Both the position numbers and the translations under genes were made by a program. A stretch of DNA of 64,000 bases, taken from NCBI RefSeq assembly GCF_016861845.1, contig NZ_BOLV01000014.1, forward strand, positions 1 to 64,000, written 5' to 3'. This DNA comes from Lacticaseibacillus suilingensis (GTDB taxonomy: Bacteria > Bacillota > Bacilli > Lactobacillales > Lactobacillaceae). The notes under the pieces were generated by a model. The model ran no database searches. It was not told where the DNA came from and worked only from the letters and a program-made list of their open reading frames with translations. Below, in pieces: positions 23,296 through 31,839 of the stretch. Numbering within the stretch: the first letter of the stretch is position 1; each line of letters opens with the position of its first letter.

Positions 23296-23566
23296 ACTGC
23301 TGACCTCCTTCAAGCGCCTCCACGCCACCGTTAGTGACTGTCACCTGCCAAGTATGCTGCCCAACGCTGATGCTTTGACTGCCGATTTCACCTGGTGCAA
23401 GCAGTTGTAGCGCCACCATGGCGGCGTAGCGTGCTTCCAGCGCGCGTTGCACCTGAGCCACCTGGGTTTGGTAGGCTGTTTGCACCAACACCACCCACAG
23501 CACCACCATGGCCACCACGGCAATGGCAGCCAGATGCTCTGCTATCACACTGCCACGCCGTTTCAT
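23264..23566 (-). CDS. comGE: ComGE-like minor pseudopilin
   Basis: A 100-residue protein from ATG 23566 (MKRRGSVIAEHLAAIAVVAM), sharing an ATGA junction with comGD. It has the short basic leader, a hydrophobic helix (about 14-32) and a small soluble part (GEIGSQSISVGQHTWQVTV). The processing motif is less canonical (GSVIAEHL), as is usual for ComGE. The assignment is mainly by position between comGD and comGF. Confidence 0.75.
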   Translation of the reverse strand: MKRRGSVIAEHLAAIAVVAMVVLWVVLVQTAYQTQVAQVQRALEARYAAMVALQLLAPGEIGSQSISVGQHTWQVTVTNGGVEALEGGQQFAFTFGNDDD

Positions 23567-23991
23567 TTGCTTGCCTCTTCTTTCTGCCGGAACAAGCCCC
23601 ACTGCATCTGAAAACTGAGCGTCACTAAGCGGCCATTGCCTCGAGTCAGCTTGATGGCGGTAACGTCAGAAAAGGCGCCGGCACTGCTATACGTGATCAC
23701 GCCCAGCCCATCGGTTAATGTCATGCTGGCCGGCACGCGCAAGTATGCAAATGGGACATCTGCGAGGGTATAACTCAAAGCATCTGCTGTCACGGTCAAC
23801 TTGCCTGCTTGGCCGGTTTCCTCCACCCGCCGGCGCAGAGTCGTCCAATTGACCGCCACGGCGCGCAGAAATACTTCCTCCTGCTGATGCGCCAGCACCT
23901 GCCGGCCCACCACCAGACTGCCCGCGGCCAGCAAGATCGTGACCGTTAACGCCGCCAACACTTCCATCAAGGTGAAGGCGCGCCGGGTCAT
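23563..23991 (-). CDS. comGD: ComGD-like pseudopilin
   Basis: A 142-residue type IV pilin-like protein. The leader MTRRA is followed by FTLMEVLAALTVTILLAAG: cleavage after Ala5 by prepilin peptidase, with Glu at mature position 5. The rest is the usual pseudopilin stalk and beta-sheet head. The start overlaps the comGC stop (ATGA), and its stop overlaps comGE. It would be a minor subunit of the competence pseudopilus. Confidence 0.85.
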   Translation of the reverse strand: MTRRAFTLMEVLAALTVTILLAAGSLVVGRQVLAHQQEEVFLRAVAVNWTTLRRRVEETGQAGKLTVTADALSYTLADVPFAYLRVPASMTLTDGLGVITYSSAGAFSDVTAIKLTRGNGRLVTLSFQMQWGLFRQKEEASK

Positions 23992-24290
23992 GGCGCGGTG
24001 AAGGCATGCGGCTGATAACTGGCCGCGCTGAGTTGCTCGACTTGTTTTTGGGTGATGATGCCTGCCCGCACGAGGCTAGCGGTGGTGGCAAAATCGGCCT
24101 CATTGCGGCCCGTCTGGCTGTAGGCGATCTCGATTTGCGCGTTGACAGTGGCCACCATGCTTTGCAACTGGCGGGCGTTAGCCTGATCGACTTGAGTTTT
24201 GATGGTCACCACCAAGGTCAAGGTCAGCACAATAATCAGGCCCAGAGCCGCGAGCACCTCAATCAAGGTGAAAGCCCGGCGTTTTTTCAT
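23988..24290 (-). CDS. comGC: major competence pseudopilin ComGC
   Basis: A 100-residue pilin-like protein. The start at 24290 (MKKRRAFTLIEVLAALGL) is set by GGAGG 8 bases upstream; the longer frame runs into comGB. Canonical prepilin peptidase site between Ala6 and Phe7 (A/FTLIEV), then a hydrophobic helix and a small C-terminal helical domain with the ComGC-like TTASLVRAGIITQKQVEQL. It is the structural subunit of the transformation pilus. The gene is intact. Confidence 0.9.
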   Translation of the reverse strand: MKKRRAFTLIEVLAALGLIIVLTLTLVVTIKTQVDQANARQLQSMVATVNAQIEIAYSQTGRNEADFATTASLVRAGIITQKQVEQLSAASYQPHAFTAP

Positions 24291-24291
24291 G

Positions 24292-25260
24292 TCAGTAACC
24301 TCCCAAGCCGCCATACAGCGGCAGTAGTAGTTCACGATACATCAAGACGATTTGACCGCCGATCAACAAAAACATCACCGGTTGCACCACTGCCAGCCAC
24401 CGCGTCAAGGTTGCTTCAAAAGCCTGCAGGCGCTGGGCAGCAAACACCCGCATTCCTTCCGCTACGACTTGTTCGGACTGACCCAGGCTCATCAATTCCG
24501 CCACGGCCGGCTCAATCAGCGGCTGTCGGAGCGCCGCGCTCGCCTTGGCGCCTTGGGCCAAAGCCGTTTGCACCGCCTCAGCAGTCGCATGTAGCGGACT
24601 AGCTACCAACCGGCTCAGCTGATTGAGATAATCCGGCAAGGTCAAGCCAGCCGTCAGAAATTGCGCTAAGCCGCTGGTAAAAAGATATTGATAATACTGC
24701 CTGGCCGCCCCCTGCACGCAAGGCAAACCTAGCAGCCACTGCGCTCTTTTGGGGGCCGCGGCGCGGTGAAACCGCCAACCCATGAGGCCGCCAAACAATG
24801 CCACACCGGCCATCCCCACGGCTTCTTCCGCCAGCAGCGGTGACGGGCGTGAGCTTAACAAGGGCAGCACGCCAATCATCAACCCCACTTGCAGCACCAG
24901 CAGCAGCCCAATCAACACCGCCGGATACAAGAGCAGTAGTTGCAGTTTACGGCGACTTTGAGTTTGCACCTGCATGAATTGGCTGGCGGCGCCTAATGCG
25001 CCGGCCAAATCACCATGCCCAGTGGCTAGCGTCAGTTGCTGCACAATCACCGGATGAAAACCAATCATCGCCGTTCCTTCGGCCAACGGCGCCCCCGCCG
25101 CCAACATGGTGGTGAGCCGCTGCCAGTGCGGCTGATACCCGGGAAAATTTAAGCCAATGATGGTCAGTGCCACCCGCAACGAAAAACCGGCCATCAGAAG
25201 CTGGCGCAACTGGCTGCACACGGCCACCTGCACCGTCAGCGGAATCTTTCTGCGCGTCAT
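24292..25260 (-). CDS. comGB: competence pilus platform protein ComGB (GspF family)
   Basis: A 322-residue inner-membrane platform protein of the T2SS F/ComGB family. It has two repeats of the GspF domain, each with helices and a membrane segment: hydrophobic stretches at about 108-130 (LLLLYPAVLIGLLLVLQVG), 150-170, and 295-315 (PVMFLLIGGQIVLMY). It works with the ATPase ComGA to assemble the pseudopilus. Its ATG follows the comGA stop by one base. Length is usual. Confidence 0.9.
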   Translation of the reverse strand: MTRRKIPLTVQVAVCSQLRQLLMAGFSLRVALTIIGLNFPGYQPHWQRLTTMLAAGAPLAEGTAMIGFHPVIVQQLTLATGHGDLAGALGAASQFMQVQTQSRRKLQLLLLYPAVLIGLLLVLQVGLMIGVLPLLSSRPSPLLAEEAVGMAGVALFGGLMGWRFHRAAAPKRAQWLLGLPCVQGAARQYYQYLFTSGLAQFLTAGLTLPDYLNQLSRLVASPLHATAEAVQTALAQGAKASAALRQPLIEPAVAELMSLGQSEQVVAEGMRVFAAQRLQAFEATLTRWLAVVQPVMFLLIGGQIVLMYRELLLPLYGGLGGY

Positions 25261-25261
25261 G

Positions 25262-26104
25262 TCATCCCTCCTGTCGCACTGCCAGCGTCACCTCAGGATG
25301 CACGACTGGCGTGAAGGCCAATCTCACCGCCGCGGCGACTTGCACTGCGGCTTCGACCAACTGAGGTGCGACACCAAGCGATTGTAGCCGTAGCCGGACC
25401 AAGTCGGCGCGATCGGCATGCACTGTTGTCAACACCGTGTGGCCGCTGATGGCAGCCTCACAAGCAATCGTAGCCGTTTCTAAATCCCGAATTTCACCAA
25501 TCACCAACACATCTGGCCGATGGCGCAGCGCAGCTTTGAGCAACGCCGCGTAACTCATTTGCGCCTCAGGATTGACCTGCAACTGCAAAAAAGTCGGCTG
25601 CCAAATTTCTACAGGATCTTCGATGGTCATCACCATCTGCGTTGCTGCCAACTCAGTGGCAATCTGATACAGCAAGGTCGTTTTGCCGCTGCCAGTGGGG
25701 CCGCACAGCACCAGCATGCCGGTATGCTGCAGCGCAGCCAAGAGTTGCGTCACCACTGGCCGACTCCAGGCATCTAGTGGCGGTACCCCGTAAATCAGCC
25801 GCGCCACCAAAGTCTCCTGAGCCTGAAAATCAGCCACCGTGCTCAGCCGCAGCGTCAGCTGTAAGCTCGCCACGGTCACCGCCCCCAACTGGACGCGCCG
25901 AGTTTCCGACACGTTCATCCCGGCGTCGTATTTCAATGCATTGATCCAATTGCGACCCTGGGCTGCGGCCACCATCGTTAGCAAGGTCGGACCGCTGGGC
26001 ACGCGGAGCATCACCGCCAGGCCATCAGGTTTGGGCAGCAAATAAACATCACTCGCTTGCTGGGCTTTGGCCTGACGGAATATTTCAAGCAGTGCTTCGT
26101 CCAT
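25262..26104 (-). CDS. comGA: competence pilus assembly ATPase ComGA (GspE family)
   Basis: A 280-residue secretion ATPase. Start at 26104 (MDEALLEIFRQAKAQQAS) with GAGGTGGTC upstream; an upstream extension to 26263 lies in the promoter region. Walker A is GPTGSGKTT, the Asp box is TIEDPVEI, Walker B is VLVIGEIRD, and the His box is GHTVLTTVHAD. It is shorter than most ComGA proteins (usually above 300 residues); the C-terminal end stops soon after the His box, losing part of the C-terminal helical subdomain. Core catalytic motifs are complete. First gene of the seven-gene comG operon. Confidence 0.9.
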   Translation of the reverse strand: MDEALLEIFRQAKAQQASDVYLLPKPDGLAVMLRVPSGPTLLTMVAAAQGRNWINALKYDAGMNVSETRRVQLGAVTVASLQLTLRLSTVADFQAQETLVARLIYGVPPLDAWSRPVVTQLLAALQHTGMLVLCGPTGSGKTTLLYQIATELAATQMVMTIEDPVEIWQPTFLQLQVNPEAQMSYAALLKAALRHRPDVLVIGEIRDLETATIACEAAISGHTVLTTVHADRADLVRLRLQSLGVAPQLVEAAVQVAAAVRLAFTPVVHPEVTLAVRQEG

Positions 26105-26197
26105 TTTGACCACCTCGTATAGATATTTCGCAAACACGTGCGTACCTATCATATGGTTAACAGTCTTCAGATCTTGATGACACCACACTGGTGCACG
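26105..26197 (-). promoter_or_regulatory. comG operon upstream region
   Basis: The comG promoter must lie here, between the preceding terminator and the comGA ATG. No sigma-A promoter is obvious. The sequence GCGAAATA lies about 20 bases before the ribosome site and loosely resembles the TACGAATA-type box read by ComX/SigH competence sigma factors in streptococci and some lactobacilli. This is only a weak match. Confidence 0.3.
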
Positions 26198-26234
26198 AAA
26201 AAAATCGGTACCGCGAGTTTTGCGTGTACCGATT
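26198..26234 (-). terminator. terminator before the comG operon
   Basis: AATCGGTAC and GTACCGATT arms, extended by CGC/GCG pairing inside, followed on the minus strand by T7. It ends transcription of the unknown gene at 26296-26715 and isolates comG. Confidence 0.88.
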
Positions 26235-26295
26235 GCGTTAAATGGTCTAGGAAGAATATGCAATTGTCTTGGCCGATACTTTCATTCAAAACGGT

Positions 26296-26715
26296 TTACT
26301 TAGCGGTTAAACCCAACCAATTCTTCGATGCTAACCAATCGGCATTTTCTCCGTTATATTGCATTGCCCCACGATGATCTGTGGGAAACTTAAAGTGTTT
26401 TGGCTTTTCTTTGAAGCGAAAGTCAATCCGCTTCTCAGTCATGGTACTTGTCACACGAAATTCGCTGATTTCAGCCATATCCATGCCCTCCGGGTGTCCT
26501 TTACGCCGACCCACCAAGGGATACACCCAGAGCTTGGCCGAGGTGAAGACAAGTAGGACCTGTCGTTCGAATAAGTCACCATAAATAGCGGGATTTGAGG
26601 TGATGAACCACAGCAAATTTGAAGCCGACGAACCCGTTGTTCTGGCCCATAAATAATTGTTTTCAGGCATAATTGAGAGGTCATTGAGAATGTTAAGTGC
26701 ATCCTTTTGCGTCAA
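26296..26715 (-). CDS. unknown protein, possibly PH-domain-like
   Basis: A 139-residue cytoplasmic protein without membrane segments. The pattern ERQVLLVFTSAKLWVYPL, then MAEISEFRV and KRIDFRFKEK resembles bacterial PH-like domains in layout (strand, strand, short helix), but I cannot assign a family. The only in-frame start near the beginning is a TTG at 26715 with a poor ribosome site; an internal ATG at 26670 (MPENNYLWART) is an alternative. It is divergent from the Rgg-type gene, across a 146-base region with an inverted repeat, so it may be its target. More AT-rich than its neighbours. Confidence 0.6.
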   Translation of the reverse strand: MTQKDALNILNDLSIMPENNYLWARTTGSSASNLLWFITSNPAIYGDLFERQVLLVFTSAKLWVYPLVGRRKGHPEGMDMAEISEFRVTSTMTEKRIDFRFKEKPKHFKFPTDHRGAMQYNGENADWLASKNWLGLTAK

Positions 26716-26785
26716 TGCGACTATTCTTCGGTCTTCCTTCCACTTTATTTTTAAGCGCTCTCAACCTAGAATGGAAGCAGCGCCT

Positions 26786-26807
26786 ACAATCATAGTGTAA
26801 CGATTGT
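26786..26807. promoter_or_regulatory. inverted repeat in the rgg divergent region
   Basis: ACAATC (26786-26791) and GATTGT (26802-26807) form a perfect 6-bp inverted repeat with a 10-base centre, midway between the divergent starts. It is a candidate site for the Rgg regulator. Confidence 0.35.
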
Positions 26808-26861
26808 ATTTTCCCGCTGGCATAAAAGTGAATATATTCATATTTTTAGGGGGCATATTCA

Positions 26862-27725
26862 ATGGCATTAACTACACCAACGCTGGGTGCCGCGTACCAC
26901 GCTGTTCGCACTCGGCGTGGGCTGGCAATTAAACAAGTTAGAGGGCAACTAGATGCATCGGCGGTCTCGCATTTTGAACGAGATAACACTGACATTCGAA
27001 TGACTAATCTAATGGCATTACTGCAGCCGACTGGAATGTCCATGGCAGAATTTGCCCAGTTAATCCAAACACCCACTCCTAGCGTCGAAGCCATCATGCA
27101 AAAAATTAGCCACGCATACGACGACCTTGATTGGACAACATTAAAGCAATTTTTAGCGACGTACTCAGACGCAACATCGGCAGACTCGGTGCGCTATCTT
27201 ATTCGCCTGATTTTAGCATCCTGCGTAGCAGAACTTAAAAATGAGCAAACGCAGCTGTCACTGACTGATGATAGTTTTGTGGAAAACTACCTGATGCAAG
27301 ATGGTTCTTGGTATGGCCTTGAATACATAGCATTCTGCAACTTAGCGTACAGTCTTTCACCCGAAACAAATAATCGCGTGCTCAAAAGAATGTTGTCCGA
27401 ATATCAGAGCTTCCACTTACCAGAGTACAGCCGCTACTTCACGGCGGCCCTGTATAATCTCGCTGTGAATCGAATTGAAGCGCATGATTTCGATGGCACG
27501 CGCCAAATGCTCAGGGCGATTTCGGCCGTCAGTGACACCAACCGTGACTTTCTCTATCTCAACCACCATCTAGCCTTTCTACGTTTACTATTGCCACAGC
27601 TGGAGCATCCGACGCCGGCTACGACCGCTGCCCTAAATCAGTTTCTGAATGTAACCAGCCTGATTGACGCAACCCTAGCCGCCAAATTTCGTGGTTGGTT
27701 CAAGCAGTTAACAGCGCAAGATTAA
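26862..27725 (+). CDS. Rgg/GadR/MutR-family transcriptional regulator
   Basis: A 287-residue Rgg-type regulator: an N-terminal XRE HTH (about residues 8-65: GAAYHAVRTRRGLAIKQV, SAVSHFERDNTDIRM) and a C-terminal TPR-like helical repeat domain (about 85-285: LMQDGSWYGLEYIAFCNLAY, FTAALYNLAVNRIEAHDF). Rgg proteins often bind short hydrophobic pheromones; no SHP-like mini-gene is evident beside it, so it may be a stand-alone type. SD GGGGG upstream of the ATG. It has its own terminator. Lower GC than the surrounding host genes. Target unknown. Confidence 0.85.
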   Translation: MALTTPTLGAAYHAVRTRRGLAIKQVRGQLDASAVSHFERDNTDIRMTNLMALLQPTGMSMAEFAQLIQTPTPSVEAIMQKISHAYDDLDWTTLKQFLATYSDATSADSVRYLIRLILASCVAELKNEQTQLSLTDDSFVENYLMQDGSWYGLEYIAFCNLAYSLSPETNNRVLKRMLSEYQSFHLPEYSRYFTAALYNLAVNRIEAHDFDGTRQMLRAISAVSDTNRDFLYLNHHLAFLRLLLPQLEHPTPATTAALNQFLNVTSLIDATLAAKFRGWFKQLTAQD

Positions 27726-27768
27726 AAACGCAAGCATTCATAAGCTTCTATGCAAATTCGATAGCCGA

Positions 27769-27798
27769 CACCACTCCGACTGACTCTGGGGTGGTTTT
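27769..27798 (+). terminator. terminator of the rgg-type gene
   Basis: ACCACTCC pairs with GGGGTGGT (one G-T pair) around a ten-base loop, followed by T5. Confidence 0.8.
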
Positions 27799-27812
27799 TC
27801 ATTCGCCATCAG

Positions 27813-27845
27813 AAAAAAGCCCTGAGCTCAAGTTCAGCTCAGGGC
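27813..27845 (-). terminator. terminator of yebC
   Basis: GCCCTGAGCT (27819-27828) pairs with AGCTCAGGGC (27836-27845); on the minus strand the stem is followed by T6. Confidence 0.9.
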
Positions 27846-27858
27846 AACCGGCCGCCGC

Positions 27859-28596
27859 TTATTCGGCGTCGTCAGGCCATTGCGCGGAAGTGTAGACGTT
27901 TTGCACGTCGTCATTATCTTCAAGCGCGTCAATCAGGTTCTGGAAGGTTTCAAGCTTTTCTTCGGGAATCGGCACGGTGTTTTGCGGCACCATGGTCAAT
28001 TCAGAGGTGGTGAAGTGGAAGCCTTGTTCTTCCAATGAATCCCGGACTTCAGTAAAATCCTTAGGATCGGTGTAAATTTCGAATTCGTCGTCAGACGTTT
28101 GCAAATCTTCGGCCCCTGCTTCGAGTACCGCTTCAAGCATTTGGTCCTCATCCACATCGAGCCCTTCACGGTCGATCACGAAATAACCGCGCCGGTCGAA
28201 CATGTAAGAAACGGCCCCAGCCGTCGCCATGGTCCCACCATGACGTGTGATCGCCACCCGCACATCGGAGGATGTGCGGTTTTTGTTGTCGGTCAAGGCT
28301 TCGACCAAAATCGCGATGCCGGCTGGCCCATAACCTTCATAGGTCACTTCATCATAACGCGTCGCATCGCCGCCATCCGCTTTATCTAAGGCGCGTTTCA
28401 CGTTGTCCTTAGGCATGTTGGCAGCGCGTGCTTTATCCATGACTAACCGAAGCGAAGGGTTGTTGTTGGGGTCAGAACCACCTTGCTTTGCTGCCATGAA
28501 AAGCTCACGGGAGATTTTCTGGAAAATTTTGCCGCGCTTGGCGTCCTGAGCGTTTTTACGGCCCTGGATGTTGTGCCATTTGGAATGTCCTGACAT
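27859..28596 (-). CDS. yebC: YebC/PmpR-family protein
   Basis: A 245-residue YebC-family protein. The start [18 protein letters not shown] is the invariant family N-terminus. Other landmarks: [20 protein letters not shown] and [18 protein letters not shown]. Family members act as DNA-binding regulators, and recent work links YebC-type proteins to translation of proline-rich stretches. Full length. Monocistronic, with its own terminator. Confidence 0.95.
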   Translation of the reverse strand: MSGHSKWHNIQGRKNAQDAKRGKIFQKISRELFMAAKQGGSDPNNNPSLRLVMDKARAANMPKDNVKRALDKADGGDATRYDEVTYEGYGPAGIAILVEALTDNKNRTSSDVRVAITRHGGTMATAGAVSYMFDRRGYFVIDREGLDVDEDQMLEAVLEAGAEDLQTSDDEFEIYTDPKDFTEVRDSLEEQGFHFTTSELTMVPQNTVPIPEEKLETFQNLIDALEDNDDVQNVYTSAQWPDDAE

Positions 28597-28690
28597 CGTA
28601 AACCCTCTTTTCGAATGAATGTAATATGCACATAAACGCTATAGAGTATAGCAAAAAACGCTTGCCGGTTCAATCACTAACCGCCAGCGC

Positions 28691-29362
28691 TTACACGACC
28701 AAATGCCGATGCTTGAGCTGCGGGAACACCACACGGTCCGCCAGCCCGACAATCGCCCCTTGCGCCACCAGGGAAAACAAAGTACCAATGTTCAAAGCAT
28801 ACGCCTGCCGGGTCGCCAAGACACAGATGAGAATCAACGTAATCGGGGGGACAAACGACAGCGGCTGCGCCAGCGCGGCGTTGCCATGCAAAAAGTGAAA
28901 TCGCAGAATCTGCATCAAGTCATCGTTGGGATGCAGCATCACATTCAGCCGCTGATAAATCGACACGGCGACCCCGGTGCAAACAATCCCGAACAAATCC
29001 AAAACCACCCGCCACATCAACGGCAGCGCGACTAACGGGGTCATGCCAATTAACTGGGCAAACCACGACACCAAAAACGAAAACGGAATCATAAAAATAA
29101 AGTTGCCAGCAATCCGCCGCCATTCCAGTCGCCGCAGCACCAAGGCGTTAAATAGCACCACCGCCACCCCTTCGGCCAGCAGCACCGTCAGCAGCGTTAA
29201 GTGCAAGGCATGGGCCAGGTTCACCGCCGAAGCCGTCCACAGCGCCGAGCCTAGATTCATCGCCACCGTGAGGCCATTACCAAACCCGTTCAGCAAAATC
29301 GAAAACACAAAATAACCGATTAATTGCCGCGAGCGTAGCGGCGCGTCATTTTTGGCCTTCAT
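28691..29362 (-). CDS. YczE/YyaS/YitT-type integral membrane protein
   Basis: A 223-residue membrane protein with about five to six membrane segments (for example 14-35, 45-70, 82-105, 165-190). The pattern NGFGNGLTVAMNLGSALWTA near the start and the later LMQILRF match the YczE-like family, whose function is unsettled (linked to lipopeptide production in Bacillus). Coupled by an ATGA junction to the VanZ gene upstream. SD AAGGAGG. Confidence 0.75.
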   Translation of the reverse strand: MKAKNDAPLRSRQLIGYFVFSILLNGFGNGLTVAMNLGSALWTASAVNLAHALHLTLLTVLLAEGVAVVLFNALVLRRLEWRRIAGNFIFMIPFSFLVSWFAQLIGMTPLVALPLMWRVVLDLFGIVCTGVAVSIYQRLNVMLHPNDDLMQILRFHFLHGNAALAQPLSFVPPITLILICVLATRQAYALNIGTLFSLVAQGAIVGLADRVVFPQLKHRHLVV

Positions 29363-29844
29363 CCTCGCCGCCTCCTTGCCCGCAGCGCCTGAATGGCCAC
29401 GGTCACCAAAATGCCCAACGCCGCCCCAACCGCGTCCAGCATCACATCTTGAAACAACGGCGAGCGCCCAGGCGTAAAGCCTTGATGAAATTCATCAAAT
29501 GCCGCCACGCCGGTGCAGGCAAAAAACAGCAACCCCGCCCGCAGCCAGGTTGGCGTCACCGCTTTACGTAGGGCGACGGTAAGCCCCGCCCCGAGTACCA
29601 GGTAGGTGCCAAAGTGCGCCAACTTCCGCAAGAAGAATTCAATCACCACCGCTGGCCCTTTCACCTGGGTGCTGATGTGCTGATCAGCCCACCAAAAATC
29701 GACGCCAGCCAGCCACTTAGGACCATGCTGGCCCACTAGCCGGGTTAGCCACGGCACCAGGGACTGCTGGCGGTAAGTCATGCTTGAACTGATGAATAAT
29801 AGAATTAAGATTCCGGCAACAATCAACCAACCTCTGCGGCGCAC
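29359..29844 (-). CDS. VanZ-family membrane protein
   Basis: A 161-residue VanZ-like protein from a GTG start at 29844 (GAGGGG upstream). Four membrane segments, with the family signature KLAHFGTYLVLGA in the middle and FDEFHQGFTPGRSPLFQDVMLDAVGA (kept here as two parts: DEFHQ, and PGR...QDVMLD) in the C-terminal half. VanZ homologues influence envelope and lipoteichoic-acid properties and teicoplanin tolerance in some hosts; no van cluster is present, so this is a housekeeping envelope protein. Divergent from pepF. Confidence 0.88.
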   Translation of the reverse strand: MRRRGWLIVAGILILLFISSSMTYRQQSLVPWLTRLVGQHGPKWLAGVDFWWADQHISTQVKGPAVVIEFFLRKLAHFGTYLVLGAGLTVALRKAVTPTWLRAGLLFFACTGVAAFDEFHQGFTPGRSPLFQDVMLDAVGAALGILVTVAIQALRARRRRG

Positions 29845-29927
29845 GCGATCCCCTCATTTCCTTTCGCTAGCATAGCACACGCCATAAGCCAGCGGTATAA
29901 TGAGGAAAATTATAAGGAGGTTTTCCC

Positions 29928-31733
29928 ATGACCTATCCCCTGAACTGGCAGCTCGACAACATTTTCCCTGGTGGCATCGATTCGCCGCAGCTCAAAGCCC
30001 GGTTGACCGATGTTTCGACCAAGTTGCCAACCTTAAGCGCCCAGATCGCCGCGTGGCAGCCGACTGAAGATGCAGACTTCGCCGCTTTCCAGACCCTATT
30101 TGCCTTGCTGGAAGACGTCGAAAATGGCCTCGGCACCGTGGGCACTTTTGCCAACATGATTCACTCCGCAGACACGAAAAACGCTCAGGCCGGCGTCGTC
30201 AGCAACCAAGTCGCCCAGTTGGCCACTGCGCTCACCGCAGCTAACAACGCCCTCACCAAGAAACTGGTGGCGATGACCGAAGCTGATTTCAAGGCTTTGA
30301 TTGCGGTGCCTGCCATCGCCCCCAGCGCCTTTGGCCTCACGGAACAGCGTGAGCAAGGCCAGGAGCTGTTGGACGATGCAACGGAAGCGCTCATCAATCA
30401 GTTGGCCATTGATGGCTTCCACGGCTGGAGCGACCATTACGACACCTTATCTGCTGATTTGCATTTTGACGTGACGCTGGATGGCCAAGCCCTCAGCTTA
30501 TCGGCTGGGCAGGCGCAAAACCGCTTTGAAGGCGACCCTGAGCCGGCCCACCGCGAGGCCGTCTTCAATGCTTGGGAAAACACTTGGACCCAGCATGCCC
30601 AGCCGTTTGCCGACACCCTGAATCATTTGACCGGTTTCCGGCTGGCTAATTACCAGGCGCATCATTTTGACGATTATATGCATGTGCCGCTGCAGCTCAA
30701 TCGCATGCAGCAAGCCACCGTTGATCAAATGTGGGCCACGGTCAGTGCGAACAAGGCGCCATTCACTAAGTATCTGGACCAAAAGGCGCGCCTGATTGGC
30801 AAGCCGCAAATGCCATGGCATGATCAATGGGCCCCAGTGGCGCTGGGTGGTTACCAGCCGAAAACCTACACCTTCGATGAAGCGGCGGCCTTTATCATCA
30901 CCAACTTCCGCCAGTTTTCCCCGAAAATGGCTGATTTTGCGCAGCATGCCTTTGAAAATGGCTGGATTGAAGCCGAAGATCGCCCTGGTAAAATTGCCGG
31001 CGGCTACATGACCGAAGTGCCTGACGCCAAGGAAAGTCGCATTTTCATGACCTTTGATGGCTCCGCTGCCGGTGTGTCCACCATCGCCCATGAACTCGGC
31101 CATGCCTTCCATGCCAGCATTCTCAAGGACTATCCGCGAATGCGCCGGGAATACGCCATGAACGTCGCCGAAACCGCCTCGACTTTCGCCGAGCTGATCA
31201 TCGCCGATGCCACGGTCAAGCAAGCGACCAGCGTGGAAGAACGTCTGAACTTGCTCGATGCCAAAATGAGCAATCCGCTGGCGATGCTGCTGAACATTCA
31301 CGCGCGCTACTTGTTCGAACGCAGCTTCTACGATGCCCGCACCGAAGGCACAGTGACTGTGGCACAGCTGCAAACCTTGATGCAAGAGGCGCAGGCTAAA
31401 GCCTATGCCGGCGCCCTGAGCAGCTATGACCCAATGTACTGGGCGGACAAACTCCACTTCTTCATTGATGATGTGCCGTTCTACAACTTCCCGTACACCT
31501 TTGGCTACCTGTTCTCCAGCGGCATTTATGCCAAGGCCCAAACCCAAGGCGGAAACTTCGAAGATCATTACATTGCCTTGCTTAAGGACACGGCCAACAT
31601 GACCACCGAGGCCTTAGCACAAAAGCACCTCGGCGTCGATTTGACCAAACCGGATTTCTGGCAGCAAGGCATTGACCTGGCCGCCAAAGATGCGCAAACC
31701 TTTATCGACTTAAGCCAGCCATTTTGGGCCTAA
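29928..31733 (+). CDS. pepF: oligoendopeptidase F
   Basis: A 601-residue M3B-family zinc metallopeptidase. Zinc site HELGHAFH with the downstream Glu in the ETAST helix (VAETASTFAELI). The N-terminal helical domain of about 350 residues is typical. It cleaves peptides of about 7-17 residues in the cytoplasm and helps protein turnover and use of peptides as nitrogen source. SD AAGGAGG and -10 TATAAT at 29896-29901. Full length, monocistronic, followed by a long terminator shared with glmS. Confidence 0.95.
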   Translation: MTYPLNWQLDNIFPGGIDSPQLKARLTDVSTKLPTLSAQIAAWQPTEDADFAAFQTLFALLEDVENGLGTVGTFANMIHSADTKNAQAGVVSNQVAQLATALTAANNALTKKLVAMTEADFKALIAVPAIAPSAFGLTEQREQGQELLDDATEALINQLAIDGFHGWSDHYDTLSADLHFDVTLDGQALSLSAGQAQNRFEGDPEPAHREAVFNAWENTWTQHAQPFADTLNHLTGFRLANYQAHHFDDYMHVPLQLNRMQQATVDQMWATVSANKAPFTKYLDQKARLIGKPQMPWHDQWAPVALGGYQPKTYTFDEAAAFIITNFRQFSPKMADFAQHAFENGWIEAEDRPGKIAGGYMTEVPDAKESRIFMTFDGSAAGVSTIAHELGHAFHASILKDYPRMRREYAMNVAETASTFAELIIADATVKQATSVEERLNLLDAKMSNPLAMLLNIHARYLFERSFYDARTEGTVTVAQLQTLMQEAQAKAYAGALSSYDPMYWADKLHFFIDDVPFYNFPYTFGYLFSSGIYAKAQTQGGNFEDHYIALLKDTANMTTEALAQKHLGVDLTKPDFWQQGIDLAAKDAQTFIDLSQPFWA

Positions 31734-31753
31734 AGCGTGACCTGAAGTCGCCA

Positions 31754-31799
31754 AAAACACGCCTACCATCCCTCAGCTGAGGGATGGTAGGCGTGTTTT
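31754..31799. terminator. bidirectional terminator between pepF and glmS
   Basis: A perfect palindrome of about 46 bp with almost no loop (AAAACACGCCTACCATCC paired with its complement, centre CTCAGCTGAG), flanked by an A-run and a T-run. It serves both convergent genes. Confidence 0.95.
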
Positions 31800-31839
31800 T
31801 TTGCTTTGGCTTAAACCCGCTTTTGGGTTGACTGCAGCC

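Noticed and set aside
26716-26861. A short hydrophobic peptide (SHP) pheromone gene beside the Rgg regulator
   Set aside because: No short frame with a ribosome site and hydrophobic C-terminus is seen on either strand of the divergent region, nor just after the gene.
30498-31568. A 356-codon minus-strand frame opposite pepF
   Set aside because: It is a shadow of the GC-rich pepF coding frame: no ribosome site, no recognisable domain, and the sense gene is complete.
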